DNA of 64,000 nt from Lysobacterales bacterium (GTDB lineage: Bacteria; Pseudomonadota; Gammaproteobacteria; Xanthomonadales; UBA2363). Location: the NCBI GenBank assembly GCA_019634735.1, contig JAHCAT010000001.1, positions 1 to 64,000 of the forward strand, given 5' to 3'. Position 1 is the stretch's first letter, and every line of letters begins with the position of its first letter. The translations under genes were made by a program, and so were the position numbers. The notes under the pieces were generated by a model, which worked only from the letters and a program-made list of their open reading frames with translations, was not told the origin of the DNA and did no database searches. Below, in pieces: positions 44,656-55,796 of this stretch.

Positions 44656-47389
44656 GACGGATCCGGGCGACGGCCGGGCGCTGGTCGAGCGCATCGCCCG
44701 TGCCTATCGCGAGGCCGGTGGCGACGCCGCCGCCGACGCGGTTCCTGGGGCGTCCGACCGCGACCTGGCCGGCCAGCGGATCGGACCCTGGCGCCTGCTG
44801 GCACGGATCGGCCGTGGCGGCATGGGCGAGGTCTACCGGGCAGAGCGGGCCGACGGGGGCTATCAGGCGCAGGTCGCCGTCAAGCTGCTGCGCGCCGGCA
44901 TCGACGGCGCGGCGCTGGCGCAGCGCTTCCGGCGCGAGCGCCAGATCCTGGCCAGGCTCGAGCATCCCGGCATCGCGCGCCTGATCGACGGCGGCAGCAG
45001 CGAGGACGGCCTGCCGTACCTGGCCATGGAACTGGTCGACGGCACCGACCTGCTGAGCCACGCCCGCGCCCGGCGCCTGGACCTCGCCACCCGGCTGCGG
45101 CTGTTCATCGCCGTCTGCGACGCCGTGGCCTGCGCGCACCGGAACCTGGTCGTGCACCGCGACCTCAAGCCGTCGAACATCCTGGTCGACGAATCGGGCC
45201 GGGTGCGCCTGCTGGACTTCGGCATCGGCAAGCTGCTTGAACACACCGGCAACGAGGACGCCACGCTGACCCGCACCGAGTTGCTGCCGATGACCGTGGC
45301 CTATGCCGCACCCGAGCAGATCCTGGGCGAACCGGTGTCGACGGCGACCGACGTCTACGCCTTGGGCGTGCTGTTGCACGAGCTGCTGACAGGGACCCGT
45401 CCGCACCTGCGCGAGGGCCGCAGCCTGCCGGCGCTGGCCAGCGCCGTGGATACCGAGCAGCCGACCTTGCCCAGCGAGGCACTGGCGCGCAGCCAGGCCG
45501 GCGCGGCCGACCGCCCCGGCGATCGCCGCCTGCCGCGGCTGTTGCGCGGCGACCTGGACACCATCGTTCTGACCGCGCTGCGACGCGAACCGGACCGGCG
45601 CTACGCCTCCGCCGCCGCGCTGGCGGAGGACCTGCGTCGCCACCTGGAGGGGCAGCCGATCCGCGCCCGTCCGGACAGCCGTGCCTATCGGCTGGCCAAG
45701 TTCCTTCGGCGCCACCGCCTCGGCGTGGTTGCCGCCGCCCTGGTGCTCTGCGCCCTGGTCACCGGTGTCGTACTGGCCCTTTCGCAGGCGCAGCAGGCCC
45801 GCGTGCAGGCGCAGCGGGCGGAACAGGCCTACCAGTTGCTGCTGTCGCTGTACCGCGACCACGATCCGCTCAGTCGGGCCCGTCTGGAGCAGGCGCGACC
45901 GGCGCAACTTCTGGTCGAGGCCGCCGAACGCGCCGCCACGCAGATGGCGGGCGACCCGGCGCAGCTCGCACGTACCTACACCGACCTCGCCGAGCTGCTG
46001 GCCAATCTCGGCGACCTGGATCGCGCCGAGCACCTGGTCCAGGAAGCCTTGTCGCTGCGTCGGGGCCAGCTGCCGCCCGGGCATCCGGATCTGGCGCGTT
46101 CGGCGATGGTCGCCGCGCATCTGGCGCGCTTGCGCGGCCGCCATCAGGCAGCAGGCGCGCTTGCCGACGAGGCGGCCGCAGCCCTGCTCGAGGCACTGGG
46201 CCCCGACCACCCCGACAGCCTGCGCGCCCAGGCGATGCGGGTGCTGCCGATGCTGCACGCCGGCGGCATCGACGAGGCGATCGCCCTGGCCCGCGGCCTG
46301 GTCGAGCGCCAGCAGGCACTGACCGGTCCGGCCCACGTCGATACGGCGCGCCGCTGGCAGGAACTGGCGGTGGCACTGGAACACGCCGATCGCGTGCAAC
46401 CGGCCCTGCAGGCCATCGAACAGGCCCGTACCGCGCTGATCGCCGCGCTGGGCGAAGGGCATCCGGCGCTGTTCTCCATCGAGACCACGCGCGGCGACCT
46501 GCTGCGCCGTCTGCGCGACTATCAGGGCGCGGTCACCGCCTACCAGCGATCGCTCGATCTCGCGCTCGGCCACCTCGGCCCCGACCATCCCCTGCTCGCC
46601 GGTGTCTACGCCCGCCAGGCCGACATGCTGCGCCGACTCGGCCGGCTGGATGAGGCCGACCGGGTGCTGGAGACCGCAGCGGCACTCGCGGGCGCCGCCG
46701 ACCGCATCGACCAGCTGGCCCAGATCCTCGCCTTCCGGGGTCGCGTCGCACGTGCCCGCGAGGATTGGCCGGCGGCGATCGAACTGCATCGGCAAGGTCT
46801 GGCCCATGCCCGTCAGGCCTGGGGCGAGGAGGGTGCCATGACCCTCAATGCCGGCGTCGCCCTGGCCCGGACCCTGGCCGAGGCGGGCGACGGCGATGCC
46901 GCCAACCAGGTGTTGCAGCCGCTGCTGCCGCGCCTGCAGGCCCACAACGAGGGCCGCCATCTCGACCTGGCGGTGGCGCAGTTCACCCAGGCGCGGATCG
47001 CCGAGCTGGCCGGCGACCTGGATGACGCGGTGGCCTGGATCGCGCGCTGCCGGTCCACCCTGGCCGGCATCTATGGCCCCGACAGCCCGGCCACCCTGGC
47101 CGCGGCGATGACCGAGGCCGAGCTGCGCATTGCGCGCGGACACGACGACGACCTGGCCCGGGCCGGTGAGGATCTCGCGGCGGTGGGCGCCTTGCTGGAA
47201 GGCTATGGCGAAGCCGGGGAGCTCTCGCGCTACGACCTGCTGTGGCACCAGGCCGCGCTGGCCGCCCGGCTGGGCGATGCCGCACGCCGATCCTCGCACC
47301 TGCGCCAGCTTGCGGCGCTGCCGGCCTCGGGCTTCGCGCGCGAGCAGCGCCACAGGGAGGCGGCTCGCCTGGCGCTGGGCGACGACTGA
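44630..47389 (+). CDS. Membrane-anchored Ser/Thr protein kinase with TPR sensor domain
   Basis: 919-residue protein. A Hanks-type kinase domain spans about 53-345: Gly-loop IGRGGMGEVYRAE, catalytic Lys in VAVKLLRAG, HRDLKPSNILVDE (His176-Arg-Asp178), DFGIGK, and APEQILGEPVSTATDVYALG. A single membrane helix (about 365-385, GVVAAALVLCALVTGVVLAL) follows. The rest, likely periplasmic, is rich in TPR-like repeats. All kinase residues needed for activity are visible. The gene overlaps the sigma-factor gene. In Xanthomonas, kinase PknS controls ECF sigma factor EcfK (type VI secretion); a similar phosphorylation switch is an inference here. Confidence 0.9.
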   Translation: MGRTDRRTETDPGDGRALVERIARAYREAGGDAAADAVPGASDRDLAGQRIGPWRLLARIGRGGMGEVYRAERADGGYQAQVAVKLLRAGIDGAALAQRFRRERQILARLEHPGIARLIDGGSSEDGLPYLAMELVDGTDLLSHARARRLDLATRLRLFIAVCDAVACAHRNLVVHRDLKPSNILVDESGRVRLLDFGIGKLLEHTGNEDATLTRTELLPMTVAYAAPEQILGEPVSTATDVYALGVLLHELLTGTRPHLREGRSLPALASAVDTEQPTLPSEALARSQAGAADRPGDRRLPRLLRGDLDTIVLTALRREPDRRYASAAALAEDLRRHLEGQPIRARPDSRAYRLAKFLRRHRLGVVAAALVLCALVTGVVLALSQAQQARVQAQRAEQAYQLLLSLYRDHDPLSRARLEQARPAQLLVEAAERAATQMAGDPAQLARTYTDLAELLANLGDLDRAEHLVQEALSLRRGQLPPGHPDLARSAMVAAHLARLRGRHQAAGALADEAAAALLEALGPDHPDSLRAQAMRVLPMLHAGGIDEAIALARGLVERQQALTGPAHVDTARRWQELAVALEHADRVQPALQAIEQARTALIAALGEGHPALFSIETTRGDLLRRLRDYQGAVTAYQRSLDLALGHLGPDHPLLAGVYARQADMLRRLGRLDEADRVLETAAALAGAADRIDQLAQILAFRGRVARAREDWPAAIELHRQGLAHARQAWGEEGAMTLNAGVALARTLAEAGDGDAANQVLQPLLPRLQAHNEGRHLDLAVAQFTQARIAELAGDLDDAVAWIARCRSTLAGIYGPDSPATLAAAMTEAELRIARGHDDDLARAGEDLAAVGALLEGYGEAGELSRYDLLWHQAALAARLGDAARRSSHLRQLAALPASGFAREQRHREAARLALGDD

Positions 47390-47636
47390 GCGGCCGCTGT
47401 CGAGGGGGTGGTTGCCATGCACCCGCGTACCCGGCCAAGGTCCCTTCTCCTCGCCCGCCCTCCCCCGGTCCGACCCACTGCTGAGGCCAGTCCACCCGCG
47501 GGGACGCGACCGACGACCGGCATGGCCGACTGGCAACTGCGCTGCGGTGGCACCCGGCCCACGCGCAGCACATGCGGCGTCCCGTCGTCCCTGCGAGGGC
47601 CGGTGGCTGCCGTTACAGCCCTGACGGGCGTCCGCG

Positions 47637-48503
47637 CTAGCGCAAGGTGAAGAAGACCGTCGGCAGGCTGCTCCAGCTTCGGGTGAAGCTGCTGTGGTTG
47701 CAGGCTCGGAGCTGCACGACGCCGACACTGACCACCCGCACCGCCGTCAGGCTCATGTCTGCCGGCAGCGTCGCGCTGCTGCGCACGGCGACGAAGGGCG
47801 CATCGTCGAGCTCTGCGCCGGCAATGCCGACGTTGAAATCGTGACAGGTGTTGCCCGGGAGCGTGAGGTTGCCGAGGACCCCCGCCACACGGGCCCCCGC
47901 CATTCGCGTCAGGGTGATGGTGTTGCTGGCGATCTTGGCATTGTCGACGGCGCCGTTCTGAATGCTGGCATTCTGCACAGCATTGGCAGCGAGCTTTGCG
48001 GCGCTGACGGCGCCGTTCTGGATGTTGACTGTCTGCACGGCATTGATGGCGAGTACCCGGTTGTTTACCGCGGAATCGGCCAGCGCGGCATCGTTGATCG
48101 CATTGGGGACTACGGTCTGCGCGCGACGGGCGTAGGGCACCGGGTGCAACTGCGTTATCGGCGCGAGGATCTCGAACGGATCGGTGGAGCCGGCGTCCCG
48201 GATGCCGATCTCCAGATAGCGAACGAAGGTGCCGGGGTAGAGCGATGGGCTGGGACCGAAATCCAGCTCGACGGTGAACACCCCGGCGCTGACCGGCACG
48301 GCATCCAGGGTGACCGTGCCGATCCCGTTGAAGTCCGAGTTCACCAACCGGAACCGGAAGTCGTACAGACCGTGGGCGGGCTGGCCGCCGTCCTCCAGGG
48401 TTCCTTGGTAGCTGAAGGCGCTGCCCATGGCGCGGGCAACGGGGGCGGTGAGCAGGGCGGCCAGAAGCAGGCCGAGTGCGGTCAGCAGGCGGATCGCGGT
48501 CAT
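47637..48503 (-). CDS. Secreted protein with phage-fibre-like repeats
   Basis: 288-residue exported protein. A signal peptide (LLTALGLLLAALLTAPVARA) ends near residue 25. A beta-rich part (FSYQGTLEDGGQPAHGLYDF, then FTVELDFGPSPSLY) follows, similar to domains found before tail-fibre-like repeats in secreted proteins. Residues about 125-190 are a repetitive N/A/Q-rich stretch (NAVQTVNIQNGAVSAAKLAA, then NAVQNASIQNGAVDNAKIAS), typical of trimeric fibre shafts. The C terminus TVFFTLR has no F-x-x-G-F-E tag. It lies 30 bases downstream of the small secreted protein gene at 48534 and is probably co-transcribed. Confidence 0.75.
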   Translation of the reverse strand: MTAIRLLTALGLLLAALLTAPVARAMGSAFSYQGTLEDGGQPAHGLYDFRFRLVNSDFNGIGTVTLDAVPVSAGVFTVELDFGPSPSLYPGTFVRYLEIGIRDAGSTDPFEILAPITQLHPVPYARRAQTVVPNAINDAALADSAVNNRVLAINAVQTVNIQNGAVSAAKLAANAVQNASIQNGAVDNAKIASNTITLTRMAGARVAGVLGNLTLPGNTCHDFNVGIAGAELDDAPFVAVRSSATLPADMSLTAVRVVSVGVVQLRACNHSSFTRSWSSLPTVFFTLR

Positions 48504-48533
48504 GGTCGGGACTCCCGTTGGGCGGACCTGGAC

Positions 48534-48827
48534 TCAGGGACAGGCAAGGGCTTCGAAGCCGTTGCAAAAGATGACATCGACCTGCCCAAGACCATGCCGG
48601 GTCGGATGGAAGCCACCGGTCAGCGTGAAGCGGCCGGATGCCGATGACGAAGCGCCGACCTCGGCCACGGTCGCGAGCAATCGGAAGCGGGCACTGCCGC
48701 CCACGCTGTCGCTGCCCGCGCCGATGGCCTCCTTGAGCAGTGCGAAGCGCGGCGCCCCGGCCGTCTCGCCGGCCGCAAGCAACGGGGCGTTGAGGGACAC
48801 CAGCAGCAGGGCAAGAGATGCGCTCAT
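48534..48827 (-). CDS. Small secreted protein with F-x-x-G-F-E motif
   Basis: 97-residue protein with a signal peptide (ASLALLLVSLNAPLLAAG). A Gly/Ser-rich mature part includes GSARFRLLATVAEVG, ASGRFTLTGGFHPTR. The C-terminal QVDVIFCNGFEALACP carries the shared motif, here followed by six more residues, with two Cys that could pair. GGAG precedes the ATG. It is the first gene of a two-gene unit with the fibre-like protein. Unknown function. Confidence 0.75.
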   Translation of the reverse strand: MSASLALLLVSLNAPLLAAGETAGAPRFALLKEAIGAGSDSVGGSARFRLLATVAEVGASSSASGRFTLTGGFHPTRHGLGQVDVIFCNGFEALACP

Positions 48828-49326
48828 GTGGGGCTCCAGGAGGGACCGGCACGGTCTGGGCCGGATGCCCCGGATCGGGGCACCCTCTCAGTCTTGAACG
48901 CAGCACAAGCGGGAATCCGAACATCCCCCGGCGCGGTCACACCGTCCCACGCGGGTACCCCACTGCCGGATGGTCAGGCGCCCAGCCCGGGCTGGCGACG
49001 GTTCAGCCCGAACGTGGCCCGAATCGGTGCCTCGACGTCGGCCACAGTTCCCCTCTCGGCCTCCCAGCTCAGGCGCATGCGTCCCTCATCGGCGCCTGAT
49101 CAGCTTTGAAACCCAGATGATCCGGGGCCAGGGATCGGGGAAAGAGGACCAGGGAGAATTAAGGGGCAAGCAGGGAGCGCGGCGCGGGGATCGGAGCCCG
49201 GTGAGCGGAGGACGATCAGCCCCCCGCTTCCTCCGGGAGAGCTGATTGGCGTCCGGTCAGCTCCGAATCGGGGACCAAGGGCCGGGACTCGGTGTTCGAT
49301 GAGCGGAGCGCGCTGTGCTCCCTTTC

Positions 49327-49352
49327 CCCCTCCTCCGCGAGCGGGGGAGAGG
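49327..49352. repeat. 26-bp REP-like palindrome, copy A
   Basis: CCCCTCCTCCGC, a GA loop, and GCGGGGGAGAGG form a 12-bp stem with one mismatch and one wobble. It matches copy B at 56858-56883 except for one base in each arm and the loop. Confidence 0.65.
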
Positions 49353-49537
49353 TGCTGTGCCGTCGCACTGGCGACACGCCGCCTGGCAGCGGGTTGGGTC
49401 CCGACACCAATCACGTCCGGGAGCGACATCTGCAGCCCCCCAAAAGCGACGATTGGCCATTGTATGCATGGAGGCTCCCAGGTAGGGCCGGCGCTTGCCA
49501 TGACCTGCCCGGTTGCCGGTCCAGGTGCGCGCTGGCC

Positions 49538-49582
49538 CACGCAGCCACGCAGCCACGCAGCCACGCAGCCACGCAGCCACGC
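49538..49582. repeat. Octanucleotide tandem repeat (CACGCAGC)
   Basis: Five perfect copies of CACGCAGC plus five bases of a sixth. The unit is not a multiple of three and the array lies in a spacer without genes. Confidence 0.85.
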
Positions 49583-49737
49583 GGGAGAGCGGAGAGGTGC
49601 GGGAGCGTCGCACCGGCGGCACGCGTCTGGCGGCGGGGTGGCCTGGCTATGGGAACGGCTGAGAGACGGCACAAGTCAGATCATCCGGGCACAGTCCCGC
49701 AACGCTCCGGCAACCGTCGCTGTCGAGCGGAACGTTC

Positions 49738-50073
49738 TCAGCGGACGTCGTTGAGCGTCCAGTGGTGACCGGCCAGCAGGTTCAGCCGATGGCGCAGCAC
49801 TTCGGCGGACAGGGTCGTGCGCGCCTCCAGCAGCACCTTCAGGTTGCGCTGGCTGCCGGCGACGGTGGCGCCCGGGTCGACCTGGGCGTAGGCCGGCGGC
49901 ACCGCGTCCGGGTCGTCCTGGGTGGCCAGCCAGCGCTGGTAGAGGGCATCGCCTCGCAGGGCGTGCTCCAGCTCGGCGGCGAGGCCATCCGGACTGGCGC
50001 TGGTGAAGGCGAACGCCGAGTCGTGCGCCCGGGCCTTTTCGGCATCCGGGAGGGTGAGCAGGTAGGTCGGCAT
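49738..50073 (-). CDS. Hypothetical protein
   Basis: 111-residue soluble protein beginning MPTYLLTLPDAEKARAHDSA and ending HHWTLNDVR. No signal peptide, membrane helix or known motif is seen. The codon pattern fits the genome, and a GGAGGT Shine-Dalgarno lies before the ATG, so it is likely real. It follows a 277-bp spacer downstream of bioD on the same strand. Function not recognised. Confidence 0.65.
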   Translation of the reverse strand: MPTYLLTLPDAEKARAHDSAFAFTSASPDGLAAELEHALRGDALYQRWLATQDDPDAVPPAYAQVDPGATVAGSQRNLKVLLEARTTLSAEVLRHRLNLLAGHHWTLNDVR

Positions 50074-50350
50074 GGTCGGGTACCTCCGGAGCGTGGGGTG
50101 GGCGGGACTGCTGTCAGGGTGCCCTGCGCTTCCCCAACGGTCCTGCAACGGGGAAGCGCGTGGATGAAGCTTAGCCCGGATGTTTCCTGTAGCCGCTGTT
50201 GCGGGCGCCGATCGTCGCGCCGGGGCGCGGGCTGTCCCCGTTCGCCGGTTCGACGTGACGTCGGCTGGGCCGTCGCGGTCCAACGGTCCGCTGCCTGCAC
50301 CGTGGTGCGAGCCAGACGACCTCGCTACGCATCCCCATGAAATCTCCGGG

Positions 50351-52113
<1,763 letters not shown>

Positions 52114-53769
52114 TCAGTCGCCAACGTCGACCCGATCCCGGCCACCCGCCTTGGCGCGGTACAGCGCCTGGTCGGCGCGCGATATCCACGCCGATACGGG
52201 CTCGCCCTCGCCGCGTCGCGCCACCCCGATGCTGACCGTGAAGACAGGCTCCTCCCCGGCTGCCATGGCCACCGCGATGCGAATGCGCTCGGCGACGCGC
52301 AGCGCCTCCGGCAGCGTGATCTCCGGCAGCAGGGCCAGAAACTCCTCGCCACCCTGGCGGGCGAAGACATCCACACCGCGCAGCTGTTCCCGGCACAGCC
52401 GCGCGAAGCGCTGCAGGCAGCGATCGCCGACGGCATGGCCGTAGCGGTCGTTGATCGTCTTGAAATGGTCGATATCCAGGTAGAGCAGCACGCTGCCCGC
52501 TCCGGCAGCCTCCAGGCGCGGTGCGACGGCCGCCCGGCTGCAGGCGCCAGTGAGCGGATCGCGCCGGGCGCGCGCGGTGGCCGCGTCACGCTCCATCCGG
52601 TCGCGGCGGGCCCGGTCGATCAAGCCCCAGGCCAGCACCAGGCTGGCCAGTGCCGTGCCCCCCAGCAGCCACAGCGGCGAGGGCCGCAGGTGGGTGGGCA
52701 GCACGCCCAGCGTGACCAGCACCGAGACCACCAGCAGCGACATCAGGGGCAACCAGCCGAGCAGGAAGCTCCGGGCTTCGCGCTGGCCCTGCCAGGCCGC
52801 CAGGCCAACGGTCGGAAGCAACAACAGGATGACCGCCGCAATCCCCAGGTTGTGTGCCACCAGAACCGTATGTCCGACCGAAGGCCACAGTGCCAGCGGA
52901 GCGACGTTGAGCAGGATCAGCGCGACGCTCAACAGGGTCCACACTGCCAGCCCCCTCAGGATCCGGGCCACCCGCGGTCGCGACTCCCCGATCCGGGTAT
53001 AGCGCAGCGAGAAGTGCACCCCCGCAGCGGTGCTGAAGCCGCCGAGCGCGACCGTCAAGGCGTATCCCAGGTTCGAGGCCTGCACGGCTGTCGGCAGCCA
53101 TCCGTCCAGGACGCCCAGCCCACCGAGCAGGAAGCCGAGCAGGCTGAGCGAGAACAGCGAATACCAGCCGAACATCGGCTCGCGCAGCCGCAGATTCAGT
53201 GCAACGCCCAGCACGCTGACCGCCAGCACCAGCCCGATCAGCAAGGACATCCACATGACCACCGCGCGCTCGGCCGCCTGCAACTGTGGCGGCGACATCA
53301 GCTCGAAGGCCTCGACGCGCGGGGCCGGCGCGACCAGACACAGGTACAGGGGCACGTCGCGCAGCTGCGGCAGTCGCACCACGGTGAAGCCCGGGGCATG
53401 CCCCGGCTCGTGCTGGAGCCGGGCCTGCGTCGGGTCCTGCCAGTCGAACAGCCGGGCGTTGTGCTCCCAACGCAGCACCAGCCTCGTCGGTGGCAACGGC
53501 GGCGGCGACTGCGCCTGCAGTCGCACCCAGAGCACGCGTCCGGCCACCCGCGTCCGTGTGCCGGGAATCGCGACCCGCGGGCGCCAGGCCGCCTCAGGCA
53601 GCGCCTGCGCCCCGTCGAGGTCCCGGCATCCGACGCCACCCTCGACATGGAAATCCATGACCCAGCCGGACGCGGCCGCCCCGGCCGGGCTCAACAGCAC
53701 CAGCACCAGCCATAGCAGCCCATGCGGCCATCCGGCGGTGGCGAGGGTCGGCAGCGGAGGTCGAGTCAT
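52114..53769 (-). CDS. 7TM-type diguanylate cyclase (GGDEF 1)
   Basis: 551-residue membrane enzyme predicted to make cyclic di-GMP from two GTP. A signal peptide (about 1-33) is followed by a periplasmic beta domain (about 34-165, 7TMR-DISM extracellular-2-like). Seven or so helices (about 175-375) form a 7TMR-DISM unit. The C-terminal GGDEF domain (about 395-551) has the active-site RQGGEEF and an intact inhibitory I-site RGVD five residues before it, plus DIDHFKTINDRYGHAVGD. Its ATG overlaps the stop of the upstream paralogue (ATGA), so both are made from one mRNA. Confidence 0.9.
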   Translation of the reverse strand: MTRPPLPTLATAGWPHGLLWLVLVLLSPAGAAASGWVMDFHVEGGVGCRDLDGAQALPEAAWRPRVAIPGTRTRVAGRVLWVRLQAQSPPPLPPTRLVLRWEHNARLFDWQDPTQARLQHEPGHAPGFTVVRLPQLRDVPLYLCLVAPAPRVEAFELMSPPQLQAAERAVVMWMSLLIGLVLAVSVLGVALNLRLREPMFGWYSLFSLSLLGFLLGGLGVLDGWLPTAVQASNLGYALTVALGGFSTAAGVHFSLRYTRIGESRPRVARILRGLAVWTLLSVALILLNVAPLALWPSVGHTVLVAHNLGIAAVILLLLPTVGLAAWQGQREARSFLLGWLPLMSLLVVSVLVTLGVLPTHLRPSPLWLLGGTALASLVLAWGLIDRARRDRMERDAATARARRDPLTGACSRAAVAPRLEAAGAGSVLLYLDIDHFKTINDRYGHAVGDRCLQRFARLCREQLRGVDVFARQGGEEFLALLPEITLPEALRVAERIRIAVAMAAGEEPVFTVSIGVARRGEGEPVSAWISRADQALYRAKAGGRDRVDVGD

Positions 53770-55433
53770 GATGCCAGCACCACCCGATTGCGACCGGCAT
53801 GCTTCGCGGCGTACAGCGCCTGGTCGGCGCGCTGCATCCAGGCATCGATCGACTCGCCCGCCTCGCGTACCGCGACGCCGATGCTGATCGTGACCGGCAC
53901 CACGGCCGCCGGATCGCCCTCGATCGCCAGGCGGATGCGTTCGGCCACGACCTGTGCCTCATCGGCGCGCAGGCCGCTCAGCAAGGCGACGAATTCCTCG
54001 CCGCCCAACCGGGCCAGGGTGTCCACGCCGCGCAGTTCCCCGCGGCAGCGCTCCGCCAGGCGCCGCAGGACCTGGTCGCCGACGCCATGGCCGTGCTGGT
54101 CGTTGATCGACTTGAAGTGGTCGACATCCAGATACAGCAGCGTCGAGGGCCCGGGATGTGCCATCGCCGAGCTCAGCCGGGGGCTCAGCGCATCCCGATT
54201 CAGCACGCCGGTCAGCGCATCATGTTCGGCGACGTGCAGGGCCTCGTCCCGCGACCGGCGATACTGGTGCGCGCGCTCGGCGATACCCCAGCCCAGCACC
54301 AGCGACTCCAGCGCAGCGGCGTAGGCAAGGAACACCGGAGACGGCCGCAGGGAGTCTGGCGTGATGCCCAGGAAGCGCAGGATGGAAGCCAGCAGCAGAA
54401 CCATCGGCGCCAGCCAGCCCAGCAGGTAGATGCGGGCTTCCCGACGTCCCTGCAGCGCCTGGCTGATCACCGCGAAGGTGCACATCACGATGATCAGGCC
54501 CACCAGCGCGTTGAAGCCGACGTCGGCCAGGCGTCGTATCGCGCTCCAGCCGTCGCCCAGCAGGAAGGCCAGGGCACTGACCAGCATCGCGGCGGATGCG
54601 ATCCAAGCGAGCTGGAGGCTGCGGCGGGCCAGGCGTGGCCAGGCGGTGGCCACATCGGTGTAGCTCAGGGTGAAGCGCAGGCCGAAGTGCAGCATCAGCA
54701 GCATGGCCAGGTTCGCCAGCAGACGTGGCGCCGGGCCCTCCCGCCAGTCCATCGGCAGCAACCAGGCCAGGACATCGGTGATCTGCAGGGCATAGGCGGC
54801 AAAGCCGACCACGTAGATGCTGTAGTCCAGGAACATGCGCTCGCGCAGTCCCACTCGGAAGGCGAGCGCGAGCGCCGCCATCGCCAGCATGGTGCCGATC
54901 GCGATGGCCAGCGAGGCCAGGCTCCGGTGCTGGGCCGCCCGGAACTGCTCGGCCGGAAGCACCGTGATGGCGGAGGGATGCAGCGCCTTGGCGGTCAGCA
55001 GTCGCTCGTGGAGGCACAGGTACAACGGACGACCGATCGCCCACCACTCTCCCGCTTCCGGAAGCAGCAGGCCCTGCAGGCCCGGCGCGGATCCGTCCGG
55101 ATCGATGCGCACATTGCTGCGCCGCGGCCGGGTCGGGTCGCGATAGTCGTACCACTCCGACCGGATCTGCTTGCGAGCGACGACGACGGCCGGCGCCCCG
55201 GGGGCATGGGGCATCAAGCGCATCCACAAGCTCCGGGACGCGGCCAGGCCTGACGCATCCGCCTCGCGTGCGTCCCACACGGCGCGCTGCTGCGCCGCGT
55301 CGAGGCTGGTGCAGTCGAGATCCGCGGCGGCATGGAACTCGATTGTCCACCCTGCGGCCTGGGCCTGCGCGCGTCCGGCGCCCAGGAAGGCCAGCAGCAG
55401 GAGAACAACGAGCACTGCGTGTTGCCGGTTCAT
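53766..55433 (-). CDS. 7TM-type diguanylate cyclase (GGDEF 2)
   Basis: 555-residue paralogue of the gene that follows it. Signal peptide (VLVVLLLLAFLGAG), periplasmic beta domain, seven-helix 7TMR-DISM region (about 165-375) and C-terminal GGDEF domain are in the same order. The active site reads LGGEEF, with I-site RGVD and DVDHFKSINDQHGHGVGD. The start is uncertain: ATG at 55433 (MNRQHAV) is preferred because it gives a clean signal peptide; ATG at 55442 is three codons upstream. The two cyclases may respond to different periplasmic ligands. A TMEM175-like remnant lies directly upstream. Confidence 0.88.
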   Translation of the reverse strand: MNRQHAVLVVLLLLAFLGAGRAQAQAAGWTIEFHAAADLDCTSLDAAQQRAVWDAREADASGLAASRSLWMRLMPHAPGAPAVVVARKQIRSEWYDYRDPTRPRRSNVRIDPDGSAPGLQGLLLPEAGEWWAIGRPLYLCLHERLLTAKALHPSAITVLPAEQFRAAQHRSLASLAIAIGTMLAMAALALAFRVGLRERMFLDYSIYVVGFAAYALQITDVLAWLLPMDWREGPAPRLLANLAMLLMLHFGLRFTLSYTDVATAWPRLARRSLQLAWIASAAMLVSALAFLLGDGWSAIRRLADVGFNALVGLIIVMCTFAVISQALQGRREARIYLLGWLAPMVLLLASILRFLGITPDSLRPSPVFLAYAAALESLVLGWGIAERAHQYRRSRDEALHVAEHDALTGVLNRDALSPRLSSAMAHPGPSTLLYLDVDHFKSINDQHGHGVGDQVLRRLAERCRGELRGVDTLARLGGEEFVALLSGLRADEAQVVAERIRLAIEGDPAAVVPVTISIGVAVREAGESIDAWMQRADQALYAAKHAGRNRVVLAS

Positions 55434-55539
55434 GGTCTCCATCGTTCTCGTTGGCGCAACCAGCAAAGACCACCGGGGCTGTCGGATCCGGCCGCGAAAG
55501 ACGCAGTGCTCACTGGCCCGGCAGGTGATCGATGCGGCA

Positions 55540-55742
55540 CGGTCCGGACACCGGCTGCGTGACCGCGCAGGCGTAAGGGGGTGTAAACGAATCCCTCCAC
55601 GTGTGTCCTCCCGCGGCCGCGGTGGCGAAAACGGTCGGGCAGGATCCCGTCGTCGGCATCAGCGGGGCGGTGACGCATGGGGGTTTCCGACGGCAGTCCC
55701 GGCCATCATCGCCCGGGAAGTCCCCGGCCGGAAAGGGGCGCG
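55540..55742 (-). pseudogene. Decayed duplicate of the TMEM175 gene 5' end and its upstream region
   Basis: This stretch aligns base by base with about 51675-51880, at roughly 70-75% by eye. On the minus strand it encodes MRHRPADADDGILPDRFRHR against [20 protein letters not shown] of the intact gene. After RFRHRGR the frame shifts and the [13 protein letters not shown] signature is lost. The shared upstream block TCCCGGCCATCATCGCCCGG is nearly perfect. It has no complete reading frame. Confidence 0.75.
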
Positions 55743-55784
55743 AGGCCGGCCATGCCGGCGACTCCCCCGGCGCGCCGGGCCCGC

Positions 55785-55790
55785 TAGACT
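55785..55790 (+). promoter_or_regulatory. -10-like TAGACT six bases before msrC
   Basis: TAGACT, then six bases (GTGCGC), then the msrC ATG, with no Shine-Dalgarno. Nearly the same GCTAGACTGTGCG block occurs about 85 bases before the tRNA-Arg (63474-63486), supporting a promoter element. Confidence 0.45.
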
Positions 55791-55796
55791 GTGCGC

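Larger units (their letters stand above)
48828..49737. other. 910-bp repeat-bearing spacer, no gene recognised
   Basis: No frame here has a recognisable domain or good codon pattern. It holds GGGATCGG-like degenerate repeats about 49130-49290, a 26-bp palindrome (49327-49352) and an octamer array (49538-49582). It may be a relic region or a hotspot for repeat expansion. Confidence 0.6.

Noticed and set aside
49538..49582. A CRISPR-like array.
   Set aside because: Units are 8 bases with no spacers, so this is a simple tandem repeat.
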